A stretch of DNA of 64,000 nucleotides from Microbacterium testaceum StLB037 (GTDB lineage Bacteria; Actinomycetota; Actinomycetes; Actinomycetales; Microbacteriaceae), in NCBI RefSeq assembly GCF_008763945.1, contig NZ_VTQH01000001.1, forward strand, positions 519,441 to 583,440, read 5' to 3'. Below, in pieces: positions 34,220 through 42,538 of this stretch. Every line of letters starts with the position of its first letter. Positions within the stretch are counted from its first letter, which is position 1. Under the pieces are notes generated by a model that worked only from the letters and a program-made list of their open reading frames with translations, was not told the DNA's origin and searched no databases. The translations under genes and the position numbers were made by a program.

Positions 34220-34617
34220 CGTGCCGCCTCCTCGAGGTCGCGGGGGCCGAAGGCGTCGGGCAGCACCTCGTCGATGGTCCGGATGCCGCTGACGGTCTCG
34301 AGCAGCATGCCCGGGATGGCGTGCTCGAACAGCAGCTGACGGCAGCGGCCGCACGGCATGAGCGTGCGCCCCTCCCCGTCGACGCAGACGAAGGCCACGA
34401 GCTGGCCGCCCCCGCTCATGTGCAGGTCGGACACCAGTCCGCACTCGGCGCACAGCGTCACGCCGTAGGAGGCGTTCTCGACGTTGCACCCCGAGACGAT
34501 GCGCCCGTCGGCGACGAGCGCTGCGGCGCCCACCTTGAAGCGCGAGTAGGGCGCGTACGCGCGGTGCATGGCATCCGTGGCGGCCGAACGGAGTTCGTCC
34601 CAGTCGATGTCGGTCAT
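34216..34617 (-). CDS. cdd: cytidine deaminase
   Basis: 133 residues, the homotetrameric short type. Zinc ligands in CNVENASYGVTLCAE and the PCGRCRQLL motif; the catalytic glutamate follows the first zinc cysteine (CAE). Converts cytidine and deoxycytidine to uridine forms for deoA or further phosphorolysis. It follows the permease gene by 36 bp. Confidence 0.96.
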   Translation of the reverse strand: MTDIDWDELRSAATDAMHRAYAPYSRFKVGAAALVADGRIVSGCNVENASYGVTLCAECGLVSDLHMSGGGQLVAFVCVDGEGRTLMPCGRCRQLLFEHAIPGMLLETVSGIRTIDEVLPDAFGPRDLEEAAR

Positions 34618-34653
34618 CGTGGAGTGGTGGATCCTCTCGTGAAGGGAAGGGGG

Positions 34654-35931
34654 TCAGCCCTTGATGTAGGGCTTTCCGGCAGCCGCGGGGCCCCGGATCT
34701 GTCCGGCGAAGCCCGCCACCGCGATGATCGTCACGACGTAGGGCAGCATGAGCATGAACTCGCTGGGGATGGGGGTGCGCAGCACGGTCAGCAGGTTCTG
34801 CAGGTTGGTCGCGAAGCCGAACAGCAGCGCGGCGAGGGTCGCGCGGATCGGGTCCCACCGGCCGAAGATGACGGCGGCGAGGGCGATGAAGCCGAGGCCC
34901 GCGGTCATCTCCTTGGTGAACTGCCCCACCGACACGAGGGTGAAGTACGCGCCGCCGATGCCGGCGATGGCGCCCGCGAGCGAGACGTTCCAGAAGCGGC
35001 TCGAGTTGACCTTGATGCCGACGGTGTCGGCGGCCTGCGGGTGCTCGCCCACGGCGCGCAGGCGCAGGCCCCAGCGCGTGCGGTACAGGCCCCACGCCAC
35101 GACGGCGACCACGGCGTACATCAGGTAGACGATGAAGGTCTGGTTGAACAGCACCGGTCCGATGATCGGGATATCGCCGAGCAGCGGGATCTCGATGCGC
35201 GGGAAGCGCTCCGGGCGGTTCAGCACGTCCTCGTTCGGCACGAGCAGCGCGCCGTAGAGGAAGCCCGTGAGGCCGGTCACGAGCACGTTGAGCACGACAC
35301 CGACGATCACCTGGTCGACGAGGTACTTGATCGAGAACGCCGCGAGCACGAATGCCACCAGGACGCCGCCGACCATGGCCGCGACGAGTCCGAGGAAGGG
35401 GTTGCGGGTGAGGGATGCCACGAGCGCGGCGCTGAACGCCCCGAACAGGAACTGGCCCTCGATGGCGACGTTCACGACGCCGACCCGCTCGCCGATGACA
35501 CCGCCCAGCGCGCCGAAGATCAGCGGCACCGACAGCGAGACCGCACCGAACAGCAGACCGGTGACCGGCACGAGCCCGTCGGCGGCGGCCCACACGAGGA
35601 ACGCGAACACGGCCAGCGCCCCGAAGGCCACCGGCAACCACAAGGGGGTGCGGCGGTAGCTCACGGCGTCCCAGACCGACCACGCCGTCAGCAGCACGAG
35701 CAGCACGAGCACGCTCCAGCTCGTGACCGCGGTGGGCACCGCGACGGTGCCGAGGTCGATGTCCGACGCCGGGTCGCCGAGGCGGAAGCTGCTCTGGCCG
35801 TCGCGCGGGACGAGGGCGAACAGCAGCGCGAGCAGGACGGTCACGACCACCAGGCTCACGGCCAGCTTGATGTGGCGCACGCGCACCGTGGTCAGCTGGA
35901 TCGCGTCATCCGCGAGATGCGTCGCGGTCAT
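34654..35931 (-). CDS. nupQ: nucleoside ABC transporter permease (NupQ/YufQ-like)
   Basis: 425 residues with about ten membrane segments and the BPD_transp_2 pattern (GVVNVAIEGQFLFGAF, LRAVGEHPQAADTVGI, GIGGAYFTL). It pairs with the second permease upstream, whose stop it overlaps by four bases. Part of the BmpA-NupOPQ type importer, which moves purine and pyrimidine nucleosides inward. Confidence 0.9.
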   Translation of the reverse strand: MTATHLADDAIQLTTVRVRHIKLAVSLVVVTVLLALLFALVPRDGQSSFRLGDPASDIDLGTVAVPTAVTSWSVLVLLVLLTAWSVWDAVSYRRTPLWLPVAFGALAVFAFLVWAAADGLVPVTGLLFGAVSLSVPLIFGALGGVIGERVGVVNVAIEGQFLFGAFSAALVASLTRNPFLGLVAAMVGGVLVAFVLAAFSIKYLVDQVIVGVVLNVLVTGLTGFLYGALLVPNEDVLNRPERFPRIEIPLLGDIPIIGPVLFNQTFIVYLMYAVVAVVAWGLYRTRWGLRLRAVGEHPQAADTVGIKVNSSRFWNVSLAGAIAGIGGAYFTLVSVGQFTKEMTAGLGFIALAAVIFGRWDPIRATLAALLFGFATNLQNLLTVLRTPIPSEFMLMLPYVVTIIAVAGFAGQIRGPAAAGKPYIKG

Positions 35932-37256
35932 GCCGCCACCGCCTTCTTGGCCGCCTTGGCCCGGTCCTTGGCCGCGCGCTCGGCCTCGCTCTTGGGGAGG
36001 AAGAAGATCGTGCGCACCAGCGGCGGGGCCGCGATGAACAGCACGATGAGGGCCTGCACGACGAGCACGATGTCGACGGGGATGCCCTGCGACGCCTGCA
36101 TCGTGAACGAGCCCGACTTGAGGGCACCGAACAGGATGCCGGCGGCGAACACGCCCCACGGACGACTGCGGCCGAGCAGGGCCACGGTGATGGCGTCGAA
36201 GCCGATGCCCGAGTCGATGAGACCGTCGAAGCCCGTGGTCACCGCGCCCTGGATCTGGTTCATGCCGGCCAGGCCCGCGAGGCCTCCGGCGAACAGCATC
36301 GCGTAGACGTACATGCGGGGCACCGAGATGCCCGCCGCGCGTGCGGCGTGCGGGTTCTCGCCGACGGCGCGCAGGCGGAAGCCGAGGCTCGAGCGCTCCA
36401 TGAGCCACCACACGAACACCGTCGCCGCGATCACGAGCACGAAGCCGAGGTCGAGGAGCGGGAACTGGGGTCCGAACAGCTCGGGGAACTGGGCGCCCGC
36501 CGGAGTCGCCGACGAGATCGGCTGGTCACCCGCGGGACGCTGCAGCAGGCCGGGGGTACGCACCATCCACGTCACCAGGTAGTAGGCGACGTAGTTGAGC
36601 ATGATCGTGAGGATGACCTCGTGCGCCCCGGTGCGGGCCTTGAGCAGACCCACGATGCCGCCCCACAGCGCTCCGCCGGCGATGCCGACGATGAGCGTCA
36701 GCGGGAGCTGAATGATCATGGGCAGGTCGAGGTTGAAGGTGATCAGACCGGCGAACGCGCAGGCGATGAGGATCTGACCGCGCCCACCGATGTTGAACAG
36801 GCCCACGCGGAAGGCGAGGGCGACGCCGAGACCGGCGGCGATCAACGGGGCCGCGAACCCGAGCGTGTTCGTGAGCGGGCGGATCTGCGCGCCGAAGTCG
36901 GAGACACGGGAGTTGAACACCGCACCGCGGAACAGCGCCTCGTATCCGCCGTAGACGGAGTTCCAGATCGCGGCCAGCATGTCGCCGGGACGGGCGAAGA
37001 AATAGCCCGCGGTCACGCGCACCTGGTCGTTCGTGGCGGCCATCAGGATGCCGCCCACGATCATCGCCGCGACCACGGCCAGCACCGTGGTGATCCACGA
37101 CGAACGCAGCAGCTCGGTGAGGAACTGGTTCGTGCGCGGCGGGGCGGGCGTCTCGGCCGGGGTGTGACCGGTCAGCGGACCCGATGCGGTCGGCAGCTGC
37201 TCGGGCGGGAGACCGGAGTCCCCGTTCGCACCCGTGCTCGGGATGTGGCCGCTCAC
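35928..37256 (-). CDS. nupP: nucleoside ABC transporter permease (NupP/YufP-like)
   Basis: 442 residues starting with GTG overlapping the nupO stop (GTGA). A hydrophilic N-terminal extension (~45 residues, Pro/Thr-rich) precedes about ten membrane segments. Family segments: VGLFNIGGRGQI, GAHEVILTIMLNYVA, LRAVGENPHAARAAGI. Forms the channel with NupQ. Confidence 0.9.
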   Translation of the reverse strand: MSGHIPSTGANGDSGLPPEQLPTASGPLTGHTPAETPAPPRTNQFLTELLRSSWITTVLAVVAAMIVGGILMAATNDQVRVTAGYFFARPGDMLAAIWNSVYGGYEALFRGAVFNSRVSDFGAQIRPLTNTLGFAAPLIAAGLGVALAFRVGLFNIGGRGQILIACAFAGLITFNLDLPMIIQLPLTLIVGIAGGALWGGIVGLLKARTGAHEVILTIMLNYVAYYLVTWMVRTPGLLQRPAGDQPISSATPAGAQFPELFGPQFPLLDLGFVLVIAATVFVWWLMERSSLGFRLRAVGENPHAARAAGISVPRMYVYAMLFAGGLAGLAGMNQIQGAVTTGFDGLIDSGIGFDAITVALLGRSRPWGVFAAGILFGALKSGSFTMQASQGIPVDIVLVVQALIVLFIAAPPLVRTIFFLPKSEAERAAKDRAKAAKKAVAA

Positions 37257-38770
37257 GCTGTCTCCTCCGCGGGCTGCTCGCCCGCCATCATGAGCCCGAG
37301 GACCTCGCGCGGGGTGTCCCCCGGGACGATTCCCACGATGCCGCCGCGGTACATCACCGCGATGCGGTCGCCGAGGGCGGCGATCTCGTCGAGCTCGGTC
37401 GACACGACGATCACGGGCACGCCCGCATCGCGCGCGGCGACGATCTGCTTGTGGATGAATTCGATGGAGCCGACGTCGACGCCACGGGTGGGCTGGGCGG
37501 CGACGAAGAGCTTCAGGGGCCGGCTCATCTCGCGGGCGATGACGACCTTCTGCTGGTTGCCGCCCGAGAGGGTGCCGACGGGGGTGGATGCCGACTGCGT
37601 GCGGATGTCGTACTCGGCGATGCGGTCGCGGGCGAACGAGTTGAGCGCTGCGCGCTTGATCGTCCCGCCGGAAACGAAGGCGGAGTCGGAGGACCGGTCG
37701 AGGATGAGGTTCTCGGCGACGGAGAACCCGCCGACCAGGCCGTCTTCCTTGCGGTCTTCGGGAACGAAGCCGACGCCCGCGTCAAGGATGGCGCGCACGC
37801 TCTTGCCGACGAGGTCGGTGCCGTCGAGGTCGACGGTTCCGCTCACGCCGTCGGCGAGACCCACGATGGCCTCGACGAGCTCGGTCTGGCCGTTGCCCTG
37901 CACGCCTGCGATCGCGACGATCTCGCCGGGGCGCACGTCGAGATCGACGCCGTCGACGACGACGGTCCCCTCGGGCGTGACGACGCGGAGGTCGCGGATG
38001 GACAGACCTCCGGATGCCGCGGCCTTCGGGGCTTCCTTCACGACGGTGAGCTCGACGGCGCGGCCGACCATGAGGGAGGCGAGTTCACCGTTGCTCGCGG
38101 TGGGCTCCGCCTCGCCGACGATCTTGCCCAGGCGGACCACGGTGATGCGGTCGGCCACCTCGCGCACCTCGCGGAGCTTGTGCGTGATGAAGACGATCGA
38201 GGTGCCCTCGTCGCGCAGCTGCCGCATGATGCCCATGAGCTCGTCGGTCTCCTGCGGAGTGAGCACGGCCGTGGGCTCGTCGAACACGAGCACCTTGGCA
38301 TCCCGAGACAGAGCCTTGATGATCTCGACGCGCTGCTGCACTCCCACGGGCAGGTCGCCCACGAGGGCGTCGGGGTCGACCTCGAAGCCGAAGCGCTGCG
38401 CGACGTCGCGCACATGCTGGCGGGCGGCGTTCAGGTCGAGCGCACCCAGCGCCTTGGTGCTCTCGTGGCCGAGCATGACGTTCTCGGCGACGGTGAAGAC
38501 GGGGATGAGCATGAAGTGCTGGTGCACCATGCCGATTCCCGCGGCCATGGCGTCGCCCGGGCCGCGGAAGCGCTGGACGACGTCGTCCAGCAGGATCTCG
38601 CCCTCATCGGCCTGGTAGAGGCCGTAGAGGACGTTCATGAGTGTGGATTTACCGGCACCGTTCTCTCCGAGGAGAGCGTGGATCTCACCAGGCTGGACGA
38701 CCAGATCGATGTGGTCGTTCGCAACCAGGGACCCGAACCGCTTGGTGATACCGCGGAGCTCGAGCTTCAT
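37253..38770 (-). CDS. nupO: nucleoside ABC transporter ATP-binding protein, two fused domains
   Basis: 505 residues with two ABC domains, as in NupO/RbsA. First half: Walker A GENGAGKSTL, signature LPVGVQQRVEI, Walker B VLVFDEPTAVL. Second half: Walker A-like GVQGNGQTEL and signature LSGGNQQKVVIAREM with degenerate Walker B (LFVAAQPTRG). Starts at ATG 38770, 153 bp downstream of bmpA; two hairpins separate them. Confidence 0.93.
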   Translation of the reverse strand: MKLELRGITKRFGSLVANDHIDLVVQPGEIHALLGENGAGKSTLMNVLYGLYQADEGEILLDDVVQRFRGPGDAMAAGIGMVHQHFMLIPVFTVAENVMLGHESTKALGALDLNAARQHVRDVAQRFGFEVDPDALVGDLPVGVQQRVEIIKALSRDAKVLVFDEPTAVLTPQETDELMGIMRQLRDEGTSIVFITHKLREVREVADRITVVRLGKIVGEAEPTASNGELASLMVGRAVELTVVKEAPKAAASGGLSIRDLRVVTPEGTVVVDGVDLDVRPGEIVAIAGVQGNGQTELVEAIVGLADGVSGTVDLDGTDLVGKSVRAILDAGVGFVPEDRKEDGLVGGFSVAENLILDRSSDSAFVSGGTIKRAALNSFARDRIAEYDIRTQSASTPVGTLSGGNQQKVVIAREMSRPLKLFVAAQPTRGVDVGSIEFIHKQIVAARDAGVPVIVVSTELDEIAALGDRIAVMYRGGIVGIVPGDTPREVLGLMMAGEQPAEETA

Positions 38771-38812
38771 GCTGTGCACCCTATTCGAAGACGTTGAGAA
38801 GACGGAAAGAAA

Positions 38813-38849
38813 CCGCGGTCGCTCGGACTGCTGGTCCGAGTGACCGCGG
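38813..38849 (-). terminator. attenuator hairpin A between bmpA and nupO
   Basis: 16-bp stem (38813-38828 with 38834-38849) with a single G-U pair and a five-base loop. In the leftward transcript it is followed directly by TTTCTTTCC, a partial U-tract, so it reads as an intrinsic terminator inside the operon. Confidence 0.75.
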
Positions 38850-38870
38850 CTGATTCCCTGGGGCCTCACG

Positions 38871-38909
38871 GCCGCGGTCGCCCGGACTCGACATCCGGGC
38901 GACCGCGGC
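38871..38909 (-). terminator. hairpin B behind bmpA
   Basis: GCCGCGGTCGCCCGGA (38871-38886) pairs perfectly with TCCGGGCGACCGCGGC (38894-38909), loop seven bases, 14 bases after the bmpA stop. Its stem sequence is related to hairpin A, as if one arose by duplication. Confidence 0.7.
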
Positions 38910-38923
38910 TTCGCGAGCGCTGC

Positions 38924-40036
38924 TTACGGCGAGCTGGGCGAGGTGACCTTGAGCGAGCCGGAGACGATCTGCTCGCGCAGAGCCGACAGCTCGTCCTGCA
39001 GACCGGCGGGCAGCGTGAACTTCGAGTTGAAGTCGGCCAGGCCGACGCCGTCGTTCTCGAGCGTGCCGACGTAGGGGGTCACGTCGAAGTCGCCCTTGGC
39101 GGCCTGCGTCACCGAGTCGTAGACGGCGCTGTCGATGCGCTTGAGGACCGACGTCAGAACCAGGTCGGCCACGTTCGGGTCGGCCTTGGCGAGGTCGGAG
39201 TCCACACCGAGCATGACGCTCTTCGAACCGCTGTCGCGGATCGCGTCGGCCGCGCTGCTGTAGATCGGGCCACCGACGGGCAGGAGCACGTCGACACCCT
39301 GGTCGAGCAGACCCTGAGCGGCCTGCTTGGCCGCGTCGTTGGCGGCGAAGCCACCGGTGAACGAACCGTTCTGGGCGGCGACGTCCCATCCGAAGGTCTG
39401 GACGCTCGCGCCCTTGTCCTCGTCGTACTTCTTCACGCCGTCGACGAAGCCGTCCATGAAGATGGTGACGGGCGGGATCGGGATGCCACCGACGGTGCCG
39501 ACCTTGTTGACACCGTTCTCCGCCGAGTAGGCGGCGGCGGCGTAACCTCCGAGGTATGCGGCCTGGACGGTGTCGAACAGCAGCGGCTTGATGTTCGGGG
39601 CGTCGGTCTTGCCGTCGTTGTCGGTGTCGGCACGGTCGTCGATGATCGCGTACTGCAGGTTGGGGTTCGCCTTGGCGGAGGCCACGGTGTCGGCGCTCAG
39701 CTTGAAGCCGACCGCGACGATGAAGGTGCAGCCCTCGGCGACGAGGTTCTCGAGGTTGGGGGCGTAGTCGTTCGCCGAGCTGGACTCGACCTCGATCGCC
39801 TTGACGCCGAGCTCGCTCGCCGCCTTGTCGATGCCCTCCTTGGCCGACTGGTTGAACGAGCGGTCGTTCCAGCCGCCGTCATCCGAGATGATGCAAGGGG
39901 TGAAGCCCTCGACGATGTCTCCCCCGGCGGCAGCGGTCGAGCCGGTGCTCTCGGGCGCAGCGCCGCAACCGGCGAGCAGCACGGCGGCGCCGATCATGGC
40001 GAGACCGCTGACGACGGCCTTCTTCGTGGTCTTCAC
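38924..40036 (-). CDS. bmpA: nucleoside-binding lipoprotein of the BMP family
   Basis: 370 residues from GTG 40036, with GGAGGA seven bases upstream. Signal peptide with lipobox LLAGC; lipidated Cys24. The mature part is a periplasmic-binding-type fold with PCIISDDGGWNDRSFNQSA, AVGFKLSADTV and VGTVGGIPIPPVTIFMDGF, matching the purine nucleoside receptor A/BmpA family. It captures nucleosides for NupOPQ. First gene of the salvage operon. Confidence 0.93.
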   Translation of the reverse strand: MKTTKKAVVSGLAMIGAAVLLAGCGAAPESTGSTAAAGGDIVEGFTPCIISDDGGWNDRSFNQSAKEGIDKAASELGVKAIEVESSSANDYAPNLENLVAEGCTFIVAVGFKLSADTVASAKANPNLQYAIIDDRADTDNDGKTDAPNIKPLLFDTVQAAYLGGYAAAAYSAENGVNKVGTVGGIPIPPVTIFMDGFVDGVKKYDEDKGASVQTFGWDVAAQNGSFTGGFAANDAAKQAAQGLLDQGVDVLLPVGGPIYSSAADAIRDSGSKSVMLGVDSDLAKADPNVADLVLTSVLKRIDSAVYDSVTQAAKGDFDVTPYVGTLENDGVGLADFNSKFTLPAGLQDELSALREQIVSGSLKVTSPSSP

Positions 40037-40196
40037 GAATGGTCCTCCAAGACGGATGCCCCCAACGGGTTCGGGGGACGATCCCGTCACGTTACCTACT
40101 GTGTCGCCGGGCTTGCGCCCCGGGAGCCCCCGCGCGGGCCAATGGTTACAAAGACGCAATCTCGCGTCACGCCCCCGCCACACGCGCGGACAGGAA

Positions 40197-40231
40197 GAGA
40201 CCGGATGCCATGAGGTATGGCATCCGGTCTC
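40197..40231 (-). terminator. terminator of manC built from inverted GGATGCC
   Basis: GAGACCGGATGCCAT (40197-40211) pairs perfectly with ATGGCATCCGGTCTC (40217-40231) around GAGGT. It lies 25 bases after the manC stop and in the leftward transcript is followed by TTCCTG. The stem contains GGATGCC and its complement. Confidence 0.75.
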
Positions 40232-40256
40232 AGAACTCGTCAGGGGGTACGCGATG

Positions 40257-41375
40257 TCAGAGGACGTCGCCCCGCCCGGTCAGCTTGAGGGCGTCCACGA
40301 CGCCCTTCACGCGCTGGGCGTTCTCGCTCGTGGTGACCAGCAGAGCGTCGGGGGTGTCGACCACGACGATGTCGCGGACGCCGATCAGGCTGATGACGCG
40401 CTTGGTCTGCGAGACGACGATGCCGCTCGATGCGTCGGAGAGCACGCGCGCATCTTCGCCGAGGATGGCGAGCTCGTTGCGTCCGCCCGAGGAGTTGAGC
40501 TTGGACAGGCTCGCGAAGTCCCCGACGTCGTCCCAGTCGAAGTGGCCGGGGATCACAGCGAGCCGGCCCTTCTCGGCGGCCGGTTCGGCGACGGAGTAGT
40601 CGATGGCGATCTTCTTCAGGCCCGGCCAGATGCGGTCGACCGCGGGGCCGCGGCGGTCGCGGTCGTCCCACGCCTCGGCGAGCTCGAGCAGGCCCGCGTG
40701 CAGCTCGGGCTCGTTGACGGCGAGTTCGGCGAGCAGGACGTCGGCGCGCGTGATGAACATGCCCGCGTTCCACAGGTAGGCGCGGTCCGCGAAGTACTGC
40801 TTCGCGGTGTCGAGATCGGGCTTCTCGACGAAGCGCTCGACCATGTAGGCCTCGGGGGCGCCGTCGACGATGAGCTCGTCGGCCTGCTTGATGTAGCCGA
40901 ATCCGACCGACGGTTCGGCGGGCTGGATGCCGATCGTGCAGATGTAGCCCTCGCGGGCGACCGCGACGGCCTGACGCACGGCGAACTCGAACTGACGGGT
41001 CTGGCGGATGACGTGGTCGGCCGCGAACGAGCCGATGATGACGTCGGGCTCGCGGCGGACGAGGATCGCGGCGGCGAGGCCGATTGCCGCCGAGGAGTCG
41101 CGCGGCTCCGATTCGAGGAAGACGTTGTGGTCGGGAACGCCCGGCAGCTCGCGCTCGACCGCGGCGCGGTGGGCACGGCCGGTCACGACCGCGATGCGCC
41201 CGTCGCCGGAGAGCGGGGCGAGCCGGTCCCACGTGTCGCGCAGCAGCGTCTGCCCCGACCCGGTCAGGTCGTGCAGGAACTTGGGCGCGTCCGCGCGGGA
41301 AAGGGGCCACAGGCGGCTGCCGATCCCTCCGGCGGGGATCACGGCGTAGAAGTCGTCGATAGCGGGGTCTGCCAT
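40257..41375 (-). CDS. manC: mannose-1-phosphate guanylyltransferase
   Basis: 372 residues. Makes GDP-mannose from GTP and mannose 1-phosphate for glycans. The nucleotidyltransferase signature is IPAGGIGSRLWPLSR, with the substrate motif GFGYI and FVEKPD and the WNAGMF segment; DWDDVGDFASL is the C-terminal part of the domain. The cupin isomerase domain of bifunctional ManC is absent. ATG 41375 was chosen because a TAGGGT box lies seven bases upstream. Confidence 0.93.
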   Translation of the reverse strand: MADPAIDDFYAVIPAGGIGSRLWPLSRADAPKFLHDLTGSGQTLLRDTWDRLAPLSGDGRIAVVTGRAHRAAVERELPGVPDHNVFLESEPRDSSAAIGLAAAILVRREPDVIIGSFAADHVIRQTRQFEFAVRQAVAVAREGYICTIGIQPAEPSVGFGYIKQADELIVDGAPEAYMVERFVEKPDLDTAKQYFADRAYLWNAGMFITRADVLLAELAVNEPELHAGLLELAEAWDDRDRRGPAVDRIWPGLKKIAIDYSVAEPAAEKGRLAVIPGHFDWDDVGDFASLSKLNSSGGRNELAILGEDARVLSDASSGIVVSQTKRVISLIGVRDIVVVDTPDALLVTTSENAQRVKGVVDALKLTGRGDVL

Positions 41376-41382
41376 GCTTGCG

Positions 41383-41388
41383 ACCCTA
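41383..41388 (-). promoter_or_regulatory. -10 box of manC (leaderless)
   Basis: TAGGGT on the minus strand, seven bases before the ATG at 41375. Confidence 0.5.
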
Positions 41389-41460
41389 TCGGTCGCGCCT
41401 GCGGGTACCCTCACGCCCCGAGGCCGAGCGGGGGTGAACGCGCGGGGTGAACCGACCCCC

Positions 41461-41480
41461 GAGATATCTCGATATCGAGA
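41461..41480. promoter_or_regulatory. overlapping palindromes, putative operator upstream of sdhC
   Basis: GAGATATCTC (41461-41470) overlaps the perfect 14-bp palindrome TCTCGATATCGAGA (41467-41480). It is an AT-richer spot in a 224-bp region between the divergent manC and sdhC genes, and a TAGTAT box (41524-41529) lies between it and sdhC. The binding protein is unknown. Confidence 0.55.
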
Positions 41481-41599
41481 GAGTCTTAGGCGGCCCTAAT
41501 CCCCGCCGTTCATAGCCCGGACGTAGTATTCATTGGCGCCCGTGTGACGCTCGGGGCCCGTGCGAGGCCCCACACCGTGTTCGATCAGGGAGGACGACC

Positions 41600-42034
41600 G
41601 TGTCAGCACCAGCACGCGCCACGCCGTCGGTGAAAGAGACCACCTCGAAGAGGCCGCGCGGCACTCTCTACCGGGGCCGCGAGGGAATGTGGTCGTGGGT
41701 GCTTCACCGCATCACCGGTGTGGCCATCTTCTTCTTCCTCCTGGTGCACATCCTCGACACGGCGCTCATCCGCGTCTCGCCCGAGGCCTACGACGCCGTC
41801 ATCGGCACCTACAAGAACCCGATCATGGGCCTCGGCGAGGTGGCCCTGGTCGGCGCCATCGCTTACCACGCCTTCAACGGCCTGCGCATCATCCTCGTGG
41901 ACTTCTGGCCGTGGGCCACGCGTCACCAGCGTCAGCTGTGGTGGGGCGTGCTGGGCCTCTGGGTCGTCACGATGCTCGGGTTCACCCCGCGCCACCTGAT
42001 CAACGTCTTCAGCGCCGTCACCGGGAGCCACTGA
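41600..42034 (+). CDS. sdhC: succinate dehydrogenase cytochrome b556 subunit
   Basis: 144 residues from GTG, with GGGAGGACGACC upstream. Three membrane helices; the heme-binding segment is SWVLHRITGVAIFFFLLVHI, typical of SdhC. It anchors SdhAB to the membrane and carries electrons to quinone. Stop overlaps the sdhD start (TGATG). Confidence 0.93.
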   Translation: MSAPARATPSVKETTSKRPRGTLYRGREGMWSWVLHRITGVAIFFFLLVHILDTALIRVSPEAYDAVIGTYKNPIMGLGEVALVGAIAYHAFNGLRIILVDFWPWATRHQRQLWWGVLGLWVVTMLGFTPRHLINVFSAVTGSH

Positions 42035-42492
42035 TGTCCGTCGCCCAAGAAGCCGCCACGATCCCCGCCCCTCGCACGCCCAGCGTGCGCAAGAAGGGCT
42101 CCAACCTCGAGAAGTGGGGCTGGATCTACATGCGCGCCTCCGGCGTGCTGTTGATCGTCCTGATCTTCGGCCACCTCTTCGTCAACCTCATGACGGGCGA
42201 CGGCATCCACCAGATCGACTTCGCCTTCGTCGCGGGCAAGCTCTCCACGCCGTTCTGGCAGTGGTGGGACGTCCTGATGCTGTGGCTGGCTCTCATCCAC
42301 GGTGCCAACGGCATGCGCACGATCGTCAACGACTACGTCGGCAACGCCACCGTCCGCAAGATCCTCATCGGGTCGCTGTGGGCGTCGGCCGGATTCCTCA
42401 TCCTGCTCGGCACGCTCGTCGTCTTCACCTTCGACCCCTGCCTCGGCGTGACCGAGAGCAGCTCCCTGTGGGACGTGTGCCAGTCGGCCTGA
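42034..42492 (+). CDS. sdhD: succinate dehydrogenase hydrophobic membrane anchor subunit
   Basis: 152 residues, three membrane helices, with candidate heme/quinone histidines in FGHLFVNLM and [11 protein letters not shown]. Located between sdhC and sdhA as in other actinobacteria. Confidence 0.92.
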   Translation: MSVAQEAATIPAPRTPSVRKKGSNLEKWGWIYMRASGVLLIVLIFGHLFVNLMTGDGIHQIDFAFVAGKLSTPFWQWWDVLMLWLALIHGANGMRTIVNDYVGNATVRKILIGSLWASAGFLILLGTLVVFTFDPCLGVTESSSLWDVCQSA

Positions 42493-42538
42493 GCCGGCGG
42501 CACCCCTTCTTTCCCCTGACAGCAGAGGCATTGCACAC

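Noticed and set aside
38813..38909. Hairpins as a riboswitch for nupOPQ
   Set aside because: They are plain perfect stems with no conserved unpaired core; an attenuator is simpler.
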